From Streptomyces sp. YIM 121038 (GTDB lineage: Bacteria; Actinomycetota; Actinomycetes; Streptomycetales; Streptomycetaceae): DNA of 64,000 nucleotides. Location of the stretch: assembly GCF_006088715.1 (NCBI RefSeq), contig NZ_CP030771.1, positions 7,872,001 through 7,936,000 of the forward strand. The letters are read 5' to 3'. A program made the translations under genes and the position numbers. How positions within the stretch are numbered: position 1 is the first letter of the stretch; every line of letters starts with the position of its first letter. Under the pieces are notes generated by a model. It was not told the origin of the DNA and ran no database searches. It saw nothing but the letters and a program-made list of their open reading frames with translations. Shown piece by piece: positions 17,442-26,616 of the stretch.

Positions 17442-17861
17442 GTGTCCGGCCGGAACCTGCTGCTCCAGCGCGTCCTCGGCGTCCTCTACGTCCTCGCGGG
17501 ACTCGCCAAGTTCGTCCCGGGGGTCGAGTCGGTCGAAGGCCGCCTCGACGCCGCCGCCGACGCCAACGAAGGACTCGCCGTCCTCGGGCCGCTCAGCGAC
17601 CGCCTCGCCGCGCACCCGACCGCCGTCGCCGCCCTCGTCGGCGTGGCGATGGCCGCCAGCGGCGCCGTCCTCGTGGCCGACCGGGACCGGCGCCTCGTCG
17701 TCGCGGCCCTGGGGGCCCAACTGGCCCTCATCGCCTGCTTCGTGGCGGTCCTGGTCACCAGCGTCCCGGAGATCCTCCTCTTCGACGCGGCCTTCGTGGC
17801 CGCGGGCGGACGGCTCCTCCTGGTCCACGCGCGCGTCCACACCCGCAGGACACCCGAGTGA
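17442..17861 (+). CDS. redS: Small integral membrane protein (redS position)
   Basis: A 139-residue protein with about four hydrophobic segments and a DoxX-like opening (LQRVLGVLYVLAGLAKFVPG). A GGAGGA ribosome site lies upstream of the GTG start. Position between redR and the redT-like gene matches redS of S. coelicolor, whose function is unknown; it is not needed by the known chemistry. A membrane anchor or quinone-linked role can be guessed from the fold but nothing in the sequence proves it. Confidence 0.65.
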   Translation: MSGRNLLLQRVLGVLYVLAGLAKFVPGVESVEGRLDAAADANEGLAVLGPLSDRLAAHPTAVAALVGVAMAASGAVLVADRDRRLVVAALGAQLALIACFVAVLVTSVPEILLFDAAFVAAGGRLLLVHARVHTRRTPE

Positions 17862-17870
17862 GGGCACCCC

Positions 17871-18779
17871 ATGACCCTTCGGCACCCCCCGGCCTTCCCG
17901 CTGCCGCACGCCGGGCTCGACGACCTGGAGCGGCGGGTGCGGCACGCGCTGCGCACCGCCGACGACAGCGCGCTCGACGTGCTCGGCCACGGCGAGATCA
18001 CCCTCGTCCTGCGACTGCGCACCGACGCGGGCTCCTTCGCCTGCAAACGCCTGCCCGCCTTCCCCGACCGGGCCCGCTTCGACCGCTACCGGGAGGGCCT
18101 CGACGCGTATCTGCGCCGCCTCGCCGACCGCGGGCTCACCGTCGCGCCCACCGAGGTGTGGCACACCCCCGGCCCCGGGGGGCGGGTCGTCGCGTACTGC
18201 GTCCAGCGCGAACTGCCGCCCGAGCGGCTGTGCTCCCGCCTGCTGCACACCGAGGACGAGGCCTGGGCGAAGGGCTTCTTCGCCCGCTTCCTCGACCGCG
18301 TCGACGCCGCCGTCGGCCCCACCACGGGCCTGGACGCGCAGGCCTCCAACTGGATCGACACCGACGGCGAACTGACCTACCTGGACGTCACCACGCCGCT
18401 CATGCGCGACGCGCGGGGGCGCGAGGAGCTCGACGTACGCCTGTTCTTCACCTCGCTGCCGTGGATCCTGCGCGACGCCGTCCGCCTGGCCATGGCCAAG
18501 TCGATCTTCGACAAGTTCTACGAGACCCGCGGGGTGCTCCTGGACTTCCTCGGCAACCTCCACAAGGAACGCCTGGGCGCGCTCGTCCCCGCCTTCCTGG
18601 AGCAGGCCAACGCCCGTCTGGCCACGCCACTCACCGCCGCCGAGGTCGCCGCCTACTACCGCGACGACGCCCGCATGTGGGAACTGATCCAGCGGCTCCG
18701 CGCCGCCGACCGGTTCTGGCACCGCAAGGTCCGGCGCCGGACGTACCCGTTCCTGCTGCCGCCGCCCGTGGACCGCTGA
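17871..18779 (+). CDS. redT: Unknown protein with kinase-like features (redT position)
   Basis: A 302-residue soluble protein that I do not recognise as a characterised enzyme. It has features of a distant aminoglycoside-phosphotransferase-like fold: an early strand pair (LGHGEITLVLRLRTDAGSFA) with CKRLP, then NWIDTDGELTYLDVTTPLM, which resembles a metal-binding D-loop. It starts 9 bp after the redS-like stop and is followed 47 bp later by redV. The position matches redT of S. coelicolor, also without assigned function. Kinase activity is only a guess from the shape of the motifs. Confidence 0.6.
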   Translation: MTLRHPPAFPLPHAGLDDLERRVRHALRTADDSALDVLGHGEITLVLRLRTDAGSFACKRLPAFPDRARFDRYREGLDAYLRRLADRGLTVAPTEVWHTPGPGGRVVAYCVQRELPPERLCSRLLHTEDEAWAKGFFARFLDRVDAAVGPTTGLDAQASNWIDTDGELTYLDVTTPLMRDARGREELDVRLFFTSLPWILRDAVRLAMAKSIFDKFYETRGVLLDFLGNLHKERLGALVPAFLEQANARLATPLTAAEVAAYYRDDARMWELIQRLRAADRFWHRKVRRRTYPFLLPPPVDR

Positions 18780-18826
18780 CCCTCGCCGCCGAGGGGACCG
18801 GGGGAGACCCGAGGAGTGCCACACCC

Positions 18827-20059
18827 ATGACCGCTGACCGGACCCGAGCGCCCCGTACGGCCGCCCACGCCGTGCCCGCACAGCCGGGCTTCGAGGCCGC
18901 CCTCGACGAGGCCGTGCGCGTCGCCGCGCTCAGCCCCTCCTCCCACAACTGCCAGCCCTGGGGCGTGGCCTGGGCCAGAGGGGACGGCGCCCGGGCCGCC
19001 GCCGCACGGGCCGCGGGCGGGACGGCGGAGGCCGCCGACCAGTACCTCGTCCTCGCCCTCGACCGCGAGCGCCGGCTGCGCGCGCTGCCCGCCCTGCACG
19101 TGGAGATGCTGGTCAGCTGCGGCGCGTACGCGCAGCTCCTGCTCCGGGCCCTCGGCGCGCGGGGGTGGACCGTGGACGCCCTGCGGTACGCGCCCGGCGC
19201 CCTTGCGGGGCCCCTGGCCGCCGACTGGCCGTGGGCGCGGCCGGGCCCCGCCGCCTGGCCGCGGACCTGGGCGCCGCTGTGCGTGGCACGGCTGCGCCAC
19301 GAGGCCGGGGGAGCGGCCGAGGACCCGCGTGCCCTGCAAGCCGCCGCCGCGGCACGGCGCACCCACCGCGCGCCCTACCGCCGTGAGCCCGTCGCGCCCG
19401 AGGTCCTGGACCGCCTGGCGGCGCCGACGGGCACCGCCGTCGCGCGGGACGCGGACGTCGCCGTGCGCCATCTGACGTCGGACGCCGACCGCGCCGCGCT
19501 CGCCGCCTTCGTGGCCCGGCACGCCGGACGGGACTTCAGCCACGGCCCCGCCTGGCAGGAGACACACTCCTACCTGCGGTTCAGCGCCGCCGACGCGGCG
19601 GCGCACGGGGACGGCTTCACGCTCAAGGAGCTGTTCGGGCCGCTGCCTTGGCCGCACGAGCGGGCGCGGCGGCTCGCGCTCGCGCCCACGACGATGCGGC
19701 TGCTGCGGCACGTCGGCTACCCCGGTCTGCTCGCCCGGCAGCTCGCGCGCATCGTGCGCCCCACGCCCGCCCTCACCGTCCTGAGCCTCACCGGTACGCG
19801 GCCGCCGACGCTCGCGGACGGTGTCAAGGGCGGCGCACGAGTGGCCGATTACTGGCTGGCCGCCACCGGGGCGGGACTCGCCTTGCACCCCATCAGCGCC
19901 GTCCTTCAGCACGACGACCTGCGGCGCGCCCTGGAGGATCAGTTCCGCATTCCGGGACAGGCGATATTCCTCAGCAGGCTGGGCCGCCCCACCACGGGTG
20001 TATCGGCCTTCCCGCGCTCGCACCGTCGCCCCGCACACGCGCCCCTGCGGACGATCTGA
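18827..20059 (+). CDS. redV: RedV-like nitroreductase-family protein
   Basis: A 410-residue protein with the nitroreductase/Acg-like opening ALSPSSHNCQPW, a central RRTHRAPYRREPV segment and a C-terminal ADYWLAATGAGLALHPIS that corresponds to the FMN-binding end of this family. RedV is present in red clusters and has been suggested to oxidise a bipyrrole intermediate such as the primary alcohol to the aldehyde of MBC, but that role is not settled. The ATG at 18827 follows a GAGGAG ribosome site. It is the last gene of the redR run; 435 bp of non-coding DNA follow before redZ. Confidence 0.8.
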   Translation: MTADRTRAPRTAAHAVPAQPGFEAALDEAVRVAALSPSSHNCQPWGVAWARGDGARAAAARAAGGTAEAADQYLVLALDRERRLRALPALHVEMLVSCGAYAQLLLRALGARGWTVDALRYAPGALAGPLAADWPWARPGPAAWPRTWAPLCVARLRHEAGGAAEDPRALQAAAAARRTHRAPYRREPVAPEVLDRLAAPTGTAVARDADVAVRHLTSDADRAALAAFVARHAGRDFSHGPAWQETHSYLRFSAADAAAHGDGFTLKELFGPLPWPHERARRLALAPTTMRLLRHVGYPGLLARQLARIVRPTPALTVLSLTGTRPPTLADGVKGGARVADYWLAATGAGLALHPISAVLQHDDLRRALEDQFRIPGQAIFLSRLGRPTTGVSAFPRSHRRPAHAPLRTI

Positions 20060-20150
20060 GTTTTCCCCCGCGAGGTTTCGAGCCATTTTCATGCTTCTTC
20101 CAATAAAGCTCCCACGGACGCCAGTTGCGCGCACATACTGTTGCAGTGCG

Positions 20151-20170
20151 GACGGAATATTCCGCGTCCA
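20151..20170. promoter_or_regulatory. Palindrome upstream of redZ
   Basis: CGGAATATTCCG at 20153-20164 is a perfect 12-bp palindrome, and the flanks GGAC/GTCC extend it to 20149-20169 with one extra base. It stands in an AT-richer patch just after a TTGCAG hexamer, so it could be an operator on the redZ promoter. The 20060-20494 spacer contains no gene I can support. Confidence 0.45.
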
Positions 20171-20382
20171 CGTGCCTGCACCGATTCCGGAGAGGAGACG
20201 CGGCGGCCCGGGGTGAAGCGCACCATCGAAGAGCAGCCGGGTCCGATAGCGCGCAGCAGCGACGAGGGGTACCCGAAGGCACATGGTCGTGTCATTCAAA
20301 AGGGGGCGGCGAGATGGGCTACTGCTGCAGGGGGCACCTGCCGGACGCGGGCACGAGGCCGGTGCGGCCGGCCCGCGCGGGC

Positions 20383-20427
20383 GTGATGCCGTGACATGTG
20401 ACGCCGTGACACGTGACACCGTGACGA
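20383..20427. repeat. Three tandem 15-bp repeats ahead of redZ
   Basis: Units at 20383-20397, 20398-20412 and 20413-20427 follow GTGAYRCCGTGACAY, with the half-sequence GTGA recurring every seven or eight bases. They end about 67 bp before the redZ ATG, where a leader or activator site would be expected. Confidence 0.7.
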
Positions 20428-20494
20428 GGGGTGCGGCCCGGCCCGCCCGGCGCCGCGGCCTCCGCCCGGACCAGATGCGGTGAGGCGGCGAGGC

Positions 20495-21169
20495 ATGAAG
20501 ATCCGCGTCCTGGTGTGCTGCGATGAGTCGATCATGTCCGCCGCGATGCGCGCGCTGCTCGACCAGCAGCCCGACATCGAGGTCATGGGCTTCACCACCG
20601 GCCGTGAATCCGCCGCGGCCGTCGCCGAACTGGCGCCCCACGTCATGATCGTGGTGGCTCCCGCGCTCGGCTTCGAGGACAAGAGCGAGCTGGCGGAGCT
20701 GGCCGCCCTGACCAAGATCATATTGATCACCAAGGCCGAGTCCGCGCACCGCTCCGTCGAGGCCCTGTGCATCGGCGTCCGCGCGGTCCTCGCCCCGGAC
20801 TCCTCGGCGGACGACCTGATCCACGTGCTGCGCACGGTCAGCGCGGGCGCCACGATGGTGATGCCCGCCGCCGCCCGGCGCACCCTGGAGCGCCTGCCGC
20901 AGCAGGGGATGTCCCGCCGCTCGGCGCGCATGGCGGCGGACCTCACCCCCCGCGAGTCCGAGGTGATGGTGCTCCTTGCCCAGGGCAAGTCGAACGCCGA
21001 GGTCGCCGAGAAGCTCTCGGTGTCCATGGCGACCGTCAGATCCCATGTCCACCACGTGCTCCGAAAGCTGGGTGTCGGCACACGCGCCCAGGCCGTTGCC
21101 ATTGCTTATGAAACCGGATTGATGGCGGCAATTGGGCGGACCGCTGAATTCCGCGGCCAAGAAGGATGA
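20495..21169 (+). CDS. redZ: RedZ-like atypical NarL-type response regulator
   Basis: A 224-residue regulator: a receiver-like domain (1-125) and a LuxR/NarL helix-turn-helix (about 149-210; LTPRESEVMVLLAQGKSNAEV and VRSHVHHVLRKLGV). The receiver lacks the usual residues: the phosphoacceptor Asp position reads IVVAP, the N-terminal acidic pair is reduced to CDE, and the conserved Lys is not in place. It should thus work without phosphorylation. In S. coelicolor RedZ activates redD and contains a TTA codon; I find no TTA here. The ATG at 20495 follows a GAGG site; an in-frame ATG 15 bases upstream is less likely. Confidence 0.88.
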   Translation: MKIRVLVCCDESIMSAAMRALLDQQPDIEVMGFTTGRESAAAVAELAPHVMIVVAPALGFEDKSELAELAALTKIILITKAESAHRSVEALCIGVRAVLAPDSSADDLIHVLRTVSAGATMVMPAAARRTLERLPQQGMSRRSARMAADLTPRESEVMVLLAQGKSNAEVAEKLSVSMATVRSHVHHVLRKLGVGTRAQAVAIAYETGLMAAIGRTAEFRGQEG

Positions 21170-21183
21170 ACGGGCCGGGTGTT

Positions 21184-21206
21184 CGCATCCGGGAGTCCCG
21201 GATGCG
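21184..21206 (+). terminator. Hairpin terminator after redZ
   Basis: CGCATCCGGG and CCCGGATGCG form a perfect 10-bp stem with a 3-nt loop, starting 15 bp after the redZ stop. redY converges from the right (stop at 21290). No T-run follows, as is common in Streptomyces. Confidence 0.7.
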
Positions 21207-21289
21207 GCCGCCGCGGATCCAGGAGTCGAGCGGTATTCACCGGAGGCTGCTTTTCCGGTTCCCGGATCCCCTGCCGTGGGTCCGCTAAA

Positions 21290-21610
21290 TCATTCGGCCC
21301 GGTAACCTGCTCCCACCCGTTCCCCGGACCACTCGTCGACCACGGCGGCCATCTTCTCGAAATCGGCGACAAGCCGGCGGAATGGTTCCGATCGCACATC
21401 CCGTTCGAACTCCGCCGCGCTGGTCACCTCGATGATCTCGAAGTACTCGACGGCGCCGCCGCCCTCGCCCGAGGCGCGGCGCTGCACGCCGAACGCGCGG
21501 ACAGCGGGCAGTTCCGGACAGGTCGCGTAGTCCACGTCCCGCACCCAGGACTCGAAGCGCTCCGGCGCCACGCCGTCGTGCAGCCGGATGCGGTGAACGA
21601 TGACCGCCAT
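21290..21610 (-). CDS. redY: RedY-like small dimeric alpha/beta-barrel-type protein
   Basis: A 106-residue protein beginning MAVIVHRIRLHDGVAPERFE with EYFEIIEVTSAAEFERDV in the middle, a pattern of a ferredoxin-like (dimeric alpha/beta barrel) fold. The position between redZ and redW and the length match RedY of S. coelicolor. Its exact step in prodiginine formation is not established; RedY relatives occur in other oligopyrrole or bisindole pathways. Downstream gene of a redX-W-Y minus-strand operon, separated from redW by 84 bp that hold a duplicated hairpin. Confidence 0.75.
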   Translation of the reverse strand: MAVIVHRIRLHDGVAPERFESWVRDVDYATCPELPAVRAFGVQRRASGEGGGAVEYFEIIEVTSAAEFERDVRSEPFRRLVADFEKMAAVVDEWSGERVGAGYRAE

Positions 21611-21636
21611 GGTGGGGCGTCCTCTCTCGACGTCTC

Positions 21637-21691
21637 GGGACCACGGTGTCCCGTCTCGATGTCTCGCGATGTCCCGGGACCACGGTGTCCC
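21637..21691. repeat. Duplicated GGGACCACGGTGTCCC hairpin between redW and redY
   Basis: The 16-base element GGGACCACGGTGTCCC (5-bp GGGAC/GTCCC arms) occurs at 21637-21652 and 21676-21691, 39 bp apart, with partially repeated GTCTCGATGTCTCG between. It fills almost all of the redW-redY spacer. The second copy ends four bases from the redW stop, so it would be transcribed with the operon. Confidence 0.7.
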
Positions 21692-21694
21692 GGC

Positions 21695-22870
21695 TCAGCG
21701 GCGGGTGCCCGCGCGGCGGCTGCCGCCCAGGCCGAGCGCCCGCGCGATGTTGTTCTTCTGGATCTCATTGGTGCCGGAGAAGATGCGCGAGGGCAGGGCG
21801 TCCCGCAGCAGCGTCTCCGCCTCTCCGCTCAACACCCCGAGTGCGCCGCGCAGTTGGACGGCGTCCAAGCCGACGCGCACGGCCGCCTCGCTCACCGCGA
21901 GCTTCGCGAGCGCGGGCGCCACCTCGTCCTCGCTGCCCCGCGCCAGCCCCCACGCCGCCTTGTACAGCAGGAGCCGCGCCGACTCCACCGCGAGCGTCAT
22001 GTCGACGACGCGGTGGCTCACCGCCTGGAAGCCGCCGATCGGCACCCCGAACTGCTCGCGCTGACCCGCGTACGCGACGGTGGACTCCAGGACCCGCCGC
22101 ATCGCGCCGAGGTAGGCCGCGAACAGGCAGGTGCGCTCCCACTTCATGGAGCCCGCGAACACGCTCGCGCCCGCCCCCTCGGCGCCGAGCACGGCGCTCG
22201 CGGGCACCACGCAGCCGTCCAGGCGCACATCGGCGGTCGGCGAACCGCGCAGGCCCACCTTGTCGTACGGCGGACCCACCGTGAGACCCGGAGTGTCCGC
22301 CTCCACGACGAAGGCGGTGAGGCCGAAGTACCCGCCGCCCGGCGCCGTCGCCGCCTGCACCACGAAGACGTCGGCGACCGGCGCGTTCGTCGTGAACGCC
22401 TTCGCCCCGTCGAGCACGTACGCGTCGCCGTCGCGCACCGCGCGGGTGCGCAGCGCGAGGGTGTCCGATCCGGCCTCCGGCTCGGTGATGCCGTGCGCGG
22501 CGATCCGCTCGCCCGAGCACAGCGCGGGCAGCAGGGCCCGCTTCTGCTCCTCGGTGCCGAACTCCACGACCGGCATCACCGCCGCGAACAGGTGCGCCGC
22601 CACGGAGAAGGCGAAGCCCGTGTCCGGGCAGCCGTAGCCGAGCGCCTCCATCACCGCGGCCGCCGTCACCGCGTCGAGGCCGCTGCCGCCGTAGCGCTCC
22701 GGCACGACGCTGCCGACCAGGCCCTGTTTGCCCGCGAGCTGCCAGCGCCGCCGGAACTCCGCCGGGTCCGGGGCCCCGGCCGCGGGCGGCGGTTCGCCCA
22801 GGTCGCGGCGCGCGAACCGCTCGACGGCCGCGCGCATGTCCTCGGTGTCGTCGTCGAAGGCGAAGTTCAT
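21695..22870 (-). CDS. redW: RedW-like L-prolyl-PCP dehydrogenase
   Basis: A 391-residue acyl-CoA dehydrogenase fold flavoprotein. Family signs include [10 protein letters not shown] in the middle domain and the C-terminal [19 protein letters not shown]. In this pathway it catalyses the FAD-dependent four-electron oxidation of prolyl-S-RedO to pyrrolyl-2-carboxyl-S-RedO, as do PigA and PltE. The ATG at 22870 overlaps the redX stop (ATGA), so the two genes are coupled. An ordinary acyl-CoA dehydrogenase is excluded mainly by the neighbourhood. Confidence 0.9.
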   Translation of the reverse strand: MNFAFDDDTEDMRAAVERFARRDLGEPPPAAGAPDPAEFRRRWQLAGKQGLVGSVVPERYGGSGLDAVTAAAVMEALGYGCPDTGFAFSVAAHLFAAVMPVVEFGTEEQKRALLPALCSGERIAAHGITEPEAGSDTLALRTRAVRDGDAYVLDGAKAFTTNAPVADVFVVQAATAPGGGYFGLTAFVVEADTPGLTVGPPYDKVGLRGSPTADVRLDGCVVPASAVLGAEGAGASVFAGSMKWERTCLFAAYLGAMRRVLESTVAYAGQREQFGVPIGGFQAVSHRVVDMTLAVESARLLLYKAAWGLARGSEDEVAPALAKLAVSEAAVRVGLDAVQLRGALGVLSGEAETLLRDALPSRIFSGTNEIQKNNIARALGLGGSRRAGTRR

Positions 22871-25644
22871 CGCGGTCCGGACCCCTTCTCGTGCCTCGCG
22901 TGGCGTGTCTGGTCCTCCTCGACGAGGACGTGGTAGTTGATGCCGCCGGTGCCGAAGGAGCTGACGGCCGCGCGCCGCGGCCTGCCGGGCGGGCGCGGCC
23001 ACGGCTCGGCCCGGGTGGCGATCTCGGCCGGGATGGCGGCGAGCCCGAGCGCCGGATTCAGCGTGCGCAACAGGGTGTTGGGCGGCAGCGTGCCCGCCCG
23101 CAGCGCGAGCAGCGTGCGCAGCAGGCCCGCGCTGCCCGCCGCCGCGAAGGTGTGCCCGAAGAACGACTTCGCCGAGCCGATGCGCAGCGCGCCCGCGCGC
23201 GGGCCGCCCGCGTAGAGCCGGGCCGCTGCGGCGATCTCGACCCGGTCGCCCACCTTGGTGCCGGTGCCGTGCGCCTCCAGGTAGTCCACGGTGCAGGGCT
23301 CGAAGTCGACCTGGGCGAAGGCGCGCTGCATGGCCCGCACCTGGCCCGCGACGTCCGGGGCGATCAGCGACTTGGCGTCGTTCGAGGCGCCGACGGCGCG
23401 GATCACCCCGTGCACGGTGTCCCCGTCGCGCCGCGCGTCCTCGTACCGCTTCAGCAGGAAGAGCCCGCAGCCGTCGCCCGGTGTGAACCCGTCGGCGGCC
23501 GCGTCGAACGGCGCGTTCCTGCTGTGCGAGAGCAGCCCGAGCGCGGAGCACAGGACCATGTCCCGGGTGGTGCAGGCCAGTTCGACGCCGCCCGCGACGG
23601 CGAAGTCGGCGGTGCCCGAGCGCAGCGCGCCCACGGCGACGTCGAGGGCGGCCAGGGAGGACGCGCAGGCCGCCTCCACCGCGAGCGGCACCGCGCCGAG
23701 GCCGTACTCGTTGGCGAGCAGCGCGGCCACGCCGCTGGCCAGACAGCCGTCGAGCAGGGCGGGCGACGGCTCGGCCGCGCTGTCCCCGGTCCGCTCGCGC
23801 AGCCGCTCCAGGAGCTTCTTCTTGCGCAGCGCCGAGAGTCCGTCGAGCGCGGGCAGCGCCGCGACGGTGTCCTCCAGCCCTGCCAGGAACAGGTCGGTGT
23901 GGGCGCGCCGCTCCTTCGTCAGGCCCAGCGTGGTGCCGACGGCGACCACGCCGCGCCCGGTGGGGGCGCGCCGCCCGGCGAACAGCTCCGCCGCGACGTC
24001 GAGGGCGAGCCGCTGCGCGCCGTCCATCGCCGCGTACCGCAGCGGCAGCACCGCCAGGTCGTCCGGCGGATCGGCGGGCACCGGCACGTGGCCGCCCTGG
24101 TCGGTGTACGAGTGGGTCAGGCTGAGTGAGCCGGGGCAGTGGTAGAGGTCCCGGTCGAGTACGTGGTCCGGCACCGGCCCGATGCGGGTCCGGCCCGAGC
24201 CGACGACCCGCCAGAACCCGGCGGCGTCGGGCGCCCCCGCGAACCGGCCGCCGAGCCCGACCACCGCGACCGGCACCGCCCGCGGCCCGCTCCGGGAACG
24301 GGCGCGGGGCCCGGCGGGGCCGGGGCCGCGGTGCTCTTCGAGGACGAGGTGGCAGAAGGTCCCCGTCAGGGAGGACCCGTGCACGACGGCCCGGCGCGGC
24401 GCCCCGGGGCGCGCGACCCACGCCTCGCCCGCCCGCGCCCGCCGAAAGGGCACCTCCACCGGCTCGGCGTCCCCCACCGGCGGCCCCGGGTAGCGCCCCT
24501 CGCGCAGCCCCCGGGCGACCCGGCTCACCGACGCGAGCCCCGCGTGGGCGAACGCCCGGCCGTCGCCCGTGCCGAGCACCACCGCCCCCGGCGCGCGTCC
24601 CGCGTGCAGCCGGGCGAGGGCCTCGCGTTCGGCGGCGGCCTCCCGGGGGACCGAGGAGCCCGCGCAGACGACGTACTGGACGGTGTCGGGCTCCGCGCCC
24701 GCGGCCCGCAGCGAGTCGGCGGCCGCCTCCTGCCGCAGCGCGACGGAGTGCGAGTGCCGGAAGGTGCCGGGGCGCGGGTCGTGCCGCAGCGTGCAGTCCA
24801 GGACGGTGGCGTAGACGCGGTCCCCGTCGCGCACGGCCGTGGAGAGCCGCTTCAGGAGCACGGCGCCGACGCCCTCGACCACGGGGTGGTCCGACGTCTC
24901 GCCGGGGCGCGGTGCCGCCCCCGAACCCGGCGCGCGTTCCGCTCCCCCTGCTCCCGCGGACGCGCGCCCGCCGCCGGGGCCGAACCTTCCCTTCGCCGCG
25001 AGCGCCTCGGCGACGAACGGGCTCTCGCGCCGCTGCCCGGCCAGGACGAGCACCGCGTCCGACGCCTCGGCGCGCAGCTGGTCCACCGCGTGCGCGAGCG
25101 CCACGAACGACGTCGCCTCGGCGGACTCCACCGCGAGCGTGCGGCCGCGCAGCTTGAAGGCGGCGGCGATCCGCGCCGGGATCGTGCTCGCCATCTCGCC
25201 CACGCGGTCGTGCGGCGAACCGCCGAGGCGCGGAGCGAGCCGCTCGCGCAGCTCGGCGGCGGCCCGCGCGGCCCGGTCCGGCGTCGCCCCCGCCGCGCGG
25301 GCGGCGCGCTCCACCTCGCGGGCGTAGCGGGGGAGTTCGATGCGTACGGCGTTGGCGTGCTGGCGGTCGAGGGCGAAGCAGAGGCCGGTGACGACGTCGG
25401 TGCGCTCGGCGGGCAGCGGCCGTTCGGGGTGGCCCGCGTCCGCCAGACAGAGCCGGGCGGCCTCCAGCATGAGCAGCTGCATCCGGTTCATGGACCTGGC
25501 CTGCATCGGGGGGATGCCGAACCGGGCGACGTCGACCACGACGTCGTCGAGCCCGTCGGGGTCGAGTTCCGCGAGCCCCACGATCGCGAGGGGCTCGCCG
25601 GGCCGCGCGGGAGTGGCCCGGCGGGCTTGCCAATCGGACGTCAT
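22867..25644 (-). CDS. redX: RedX-like double ketosynthase for bipyrrole formation
   Basis: A 925-residue protein with two ketosynthase folds. The second (about 470-905) is intact: Cys660 in VEAACASSL, His in [11 protein letters not shown], His in [11 protein letters not shown] and C-terminal [12 protein letters not shown]. The first (about 20-440) is degenerate: Glu176 stands where the Cys would be (VESAEATSF) and the HGTGT motif is lost ([10 protein letters not shown]), so it may serve as a chain-length-factor-like partner. RedX takes pyrrole-2-carbonyl from RedO and condenses it with malonyl-RedN. First gene of redX-W-Y. It starts 186 bp after the redD stop, with a hairpin between. Confidence 0.9.
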   Translation of the reverse strand: MTSDWQARRATPARPGEPLAIVGLAELDPDGLDDVVVDVARFGIPPMQARSMNRMQLLMLEAARLCLADAGHPERPLPAERTDVVTGLCFALDRQHANAVRIELPRYAREVERAARAAGATPDRAARAAAELRERLAPRLGGSPHDRVGEMASTIPARIAAAFKLRGRTLAVESAEATSFVALAHAVDQLRAEASDAVLVLAGQRRESPFVAEALAAKGRFGPGGGRASAGAGGAERAPGSGAAPRPGETSDHPVVEGVGAVLLKRLSTAVRDGDRVYATVLDCTLRHDPRPGTFRHSHSVALRQEAAADSLRAAGAEPDTVQYVVCAGSSVPREAAAEREALARLHAGRAPGAVVLGTGDGRAFAHAGLASVSRVARGLREGRYPGPPVGDAEPVEVPFRRARAGEAWVARPGAPRRAVVHGSSLTGTFCHLVLEEHRGPGPAGPRARSRSGPRAVPVAVVGLGGRFAGAPDAAGFWRVVGSGRTRIGPVPDHVLDRDLYHCPGSLSLTHSYTDQGGHVPVPADPPDDLAVLPLRYAAMDGAQRLALDVAAELFAGRRAPTGRGVVAVGTTLGLTKERRAHTDLFLAGLEDTVAALPALDGLSALRKKKLLERLRERTGDSAAEPSPALLDGCLASGVAALLANEYGLGAVPLAVEAACASSLAALDVAVGALRSGTADFAVAGGVELACTTRDMVLCSALGLLSHSRNAPFDAAADGFTPGDGCGLFLLKRYEDARRDGDTVHGVIRAVGASNDAKSLIAPDVAGQVRAMQRAFAQVDFEPCTVDYLEAHGTGTKVGDRVEIAAAARLYAGGPRAGALRIGSAKSFFGHTFAAAGSAGLLRTLLALRAGTLPPNTLLRTLNPALGLAAIPAEIATRAEPWPRPPGRPRRAAVSSFGTGGINYHVLVEEDQTRHARHEKGSGPR

Positions 25645-25673
25645 GTCGCGGCTGCTCCTGCGGTTGTCGGGAT

Positions 25674-25690
25674 CCCGCTCGAAGAGCGGG
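25674..25690 (-). terminator. Hairpin between redD and redX
   Basis: CCCGCTC and GAGCGGG pair perfectly over a GAA loop, 30 bp upstream of the redX ATG. It lies downstream of redD in the same direction and could end the redD message, attenuate read-through or be an operator for the redX promoter. No T-run follows. Confidence 0.4.
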
Positions 25691-25830
25691 AAGGAATGCG
25701 CGGCCGCATTCGGGCGGGCACCGTGTGCCTCACCGGGGAAGGCCGCGACGGTGTGGCCGCCGTGGCGGGTGAGGCGGCGAAGGTGAAAGGGAATGGACGG
25801 GAATGCGTGGGAGAAAGGTGCGGCGTGTCT

Positions 25831-26616
25831 TTATGAGGCGGCGGGGACCGTGGTCAGGGAAAGGGCCGGGTCCTGCGACAGGATTTCCGTGTGACGGCGC
25901 TGGAGCACGATTCCGGGCTGTACGCCCAGTTCCTCGTCGAGCCGTCGGCGGGTGGCGTGGAACAGCTCCAGGGCCTCCGCCTGCCGCCCGGTGCGGTAGA
26001 GGGCGAGCATGAGGAGCTCGCAGAAGCGTTCGCGCAGCGGGTGCTCGGCGACCAGGCGGCGCAGCTCGGCCACCGCCCGCGAGGCGTCGCCGACGGCGAG
26101 ACGGGCGCGGATCAGGTCCTCCCGGACCGTGAGCCGCCGCTCGTCGAAGAGCGCGGCGGCGCCCCGGCAGCGCAGCCCGTCGCCGGCGTCGAGCAGCGCG
26201 GGCCCCTGCCACAGGTCGAGCCCGGCCTTGAGCAGCTCGATGGCCCGCTCCGGGCGCGCGTCGAGCGCCGCGGCGCCGCGTGAGGCCAGGTCGAGGAAGG
26301 TGTTGCCGTCGACGCAGCCCGGCGGCACGTCGAGCAGATAGCCGCCGCGCACCGCGCGCAGCACGGTCGTGCCCCGGAGCCGCTCCTCGTGGCCGTCGAG
26401 CACCTTGCGCAGCCGGGTGGCGTGCGCCTGGAGCGCGTTGCGGGTGTTGCCGAGGGGCCGGCCCGCCCACAGCTCGTCCGCGAGGTCCGCGTGCGCGACG
26501 GCCCGGCCCGCGTCGAGGGCGAGGACGGCGAGCATCGCCCGCACCTTGTCGGCCTGGATTCCGTGGCGTTTTCCCCCGGTGGCCACGGAAACCGGTCCCA
26601 GGACAGTGATGTGCAT
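25831..26616 (-). CDS. redD: RedD-like SARP-family pathway activator
   Basis: A 261-residue SARP: OmpR-type winged-helix DNA-binding domain (1-95; MHITVLGPVSV, LADELWAGRPLGNTRNALQAH, LRAVRGGYLLDV) and a bacterial transcriptional activator domain (about 100-250; RAIELLKAGLDLWQGPALLD, ELGVQPG). RedD switches on the biosynthetic genes. The ATG at 26616 is chosen because GGGAGGAAC stands just upstream and the DNA-binding domain starts right there; a longer frame to 26838 exists but its extra 74 residues look like upstream spacer. I see no TTA codon. It diverges from the TetR gene at 26938. Confidence 0.88.
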   Translation of the reverse strand: MHITVLGPVSVATGGKRHGIQADKVRAMLAVLALDAGRAVAHADLADELWAGRPLGNTRNALQAHATRLRKVLDGHEERLRGTTVLRAVRGGYLLDVPPGCVDGNTFLDLASRGAAALDARPERAIELLKAGLDLWQGPALLDAGDGLRCRGAAALFDERRLTVREDLIRARLAVGDASRAVAELRRLVAEHPLRERFCELLMLALYRTGRQAEALELFHATRRRLDEELGVQPGIVLQRRHTEILSQDPALSLTTVPAAS

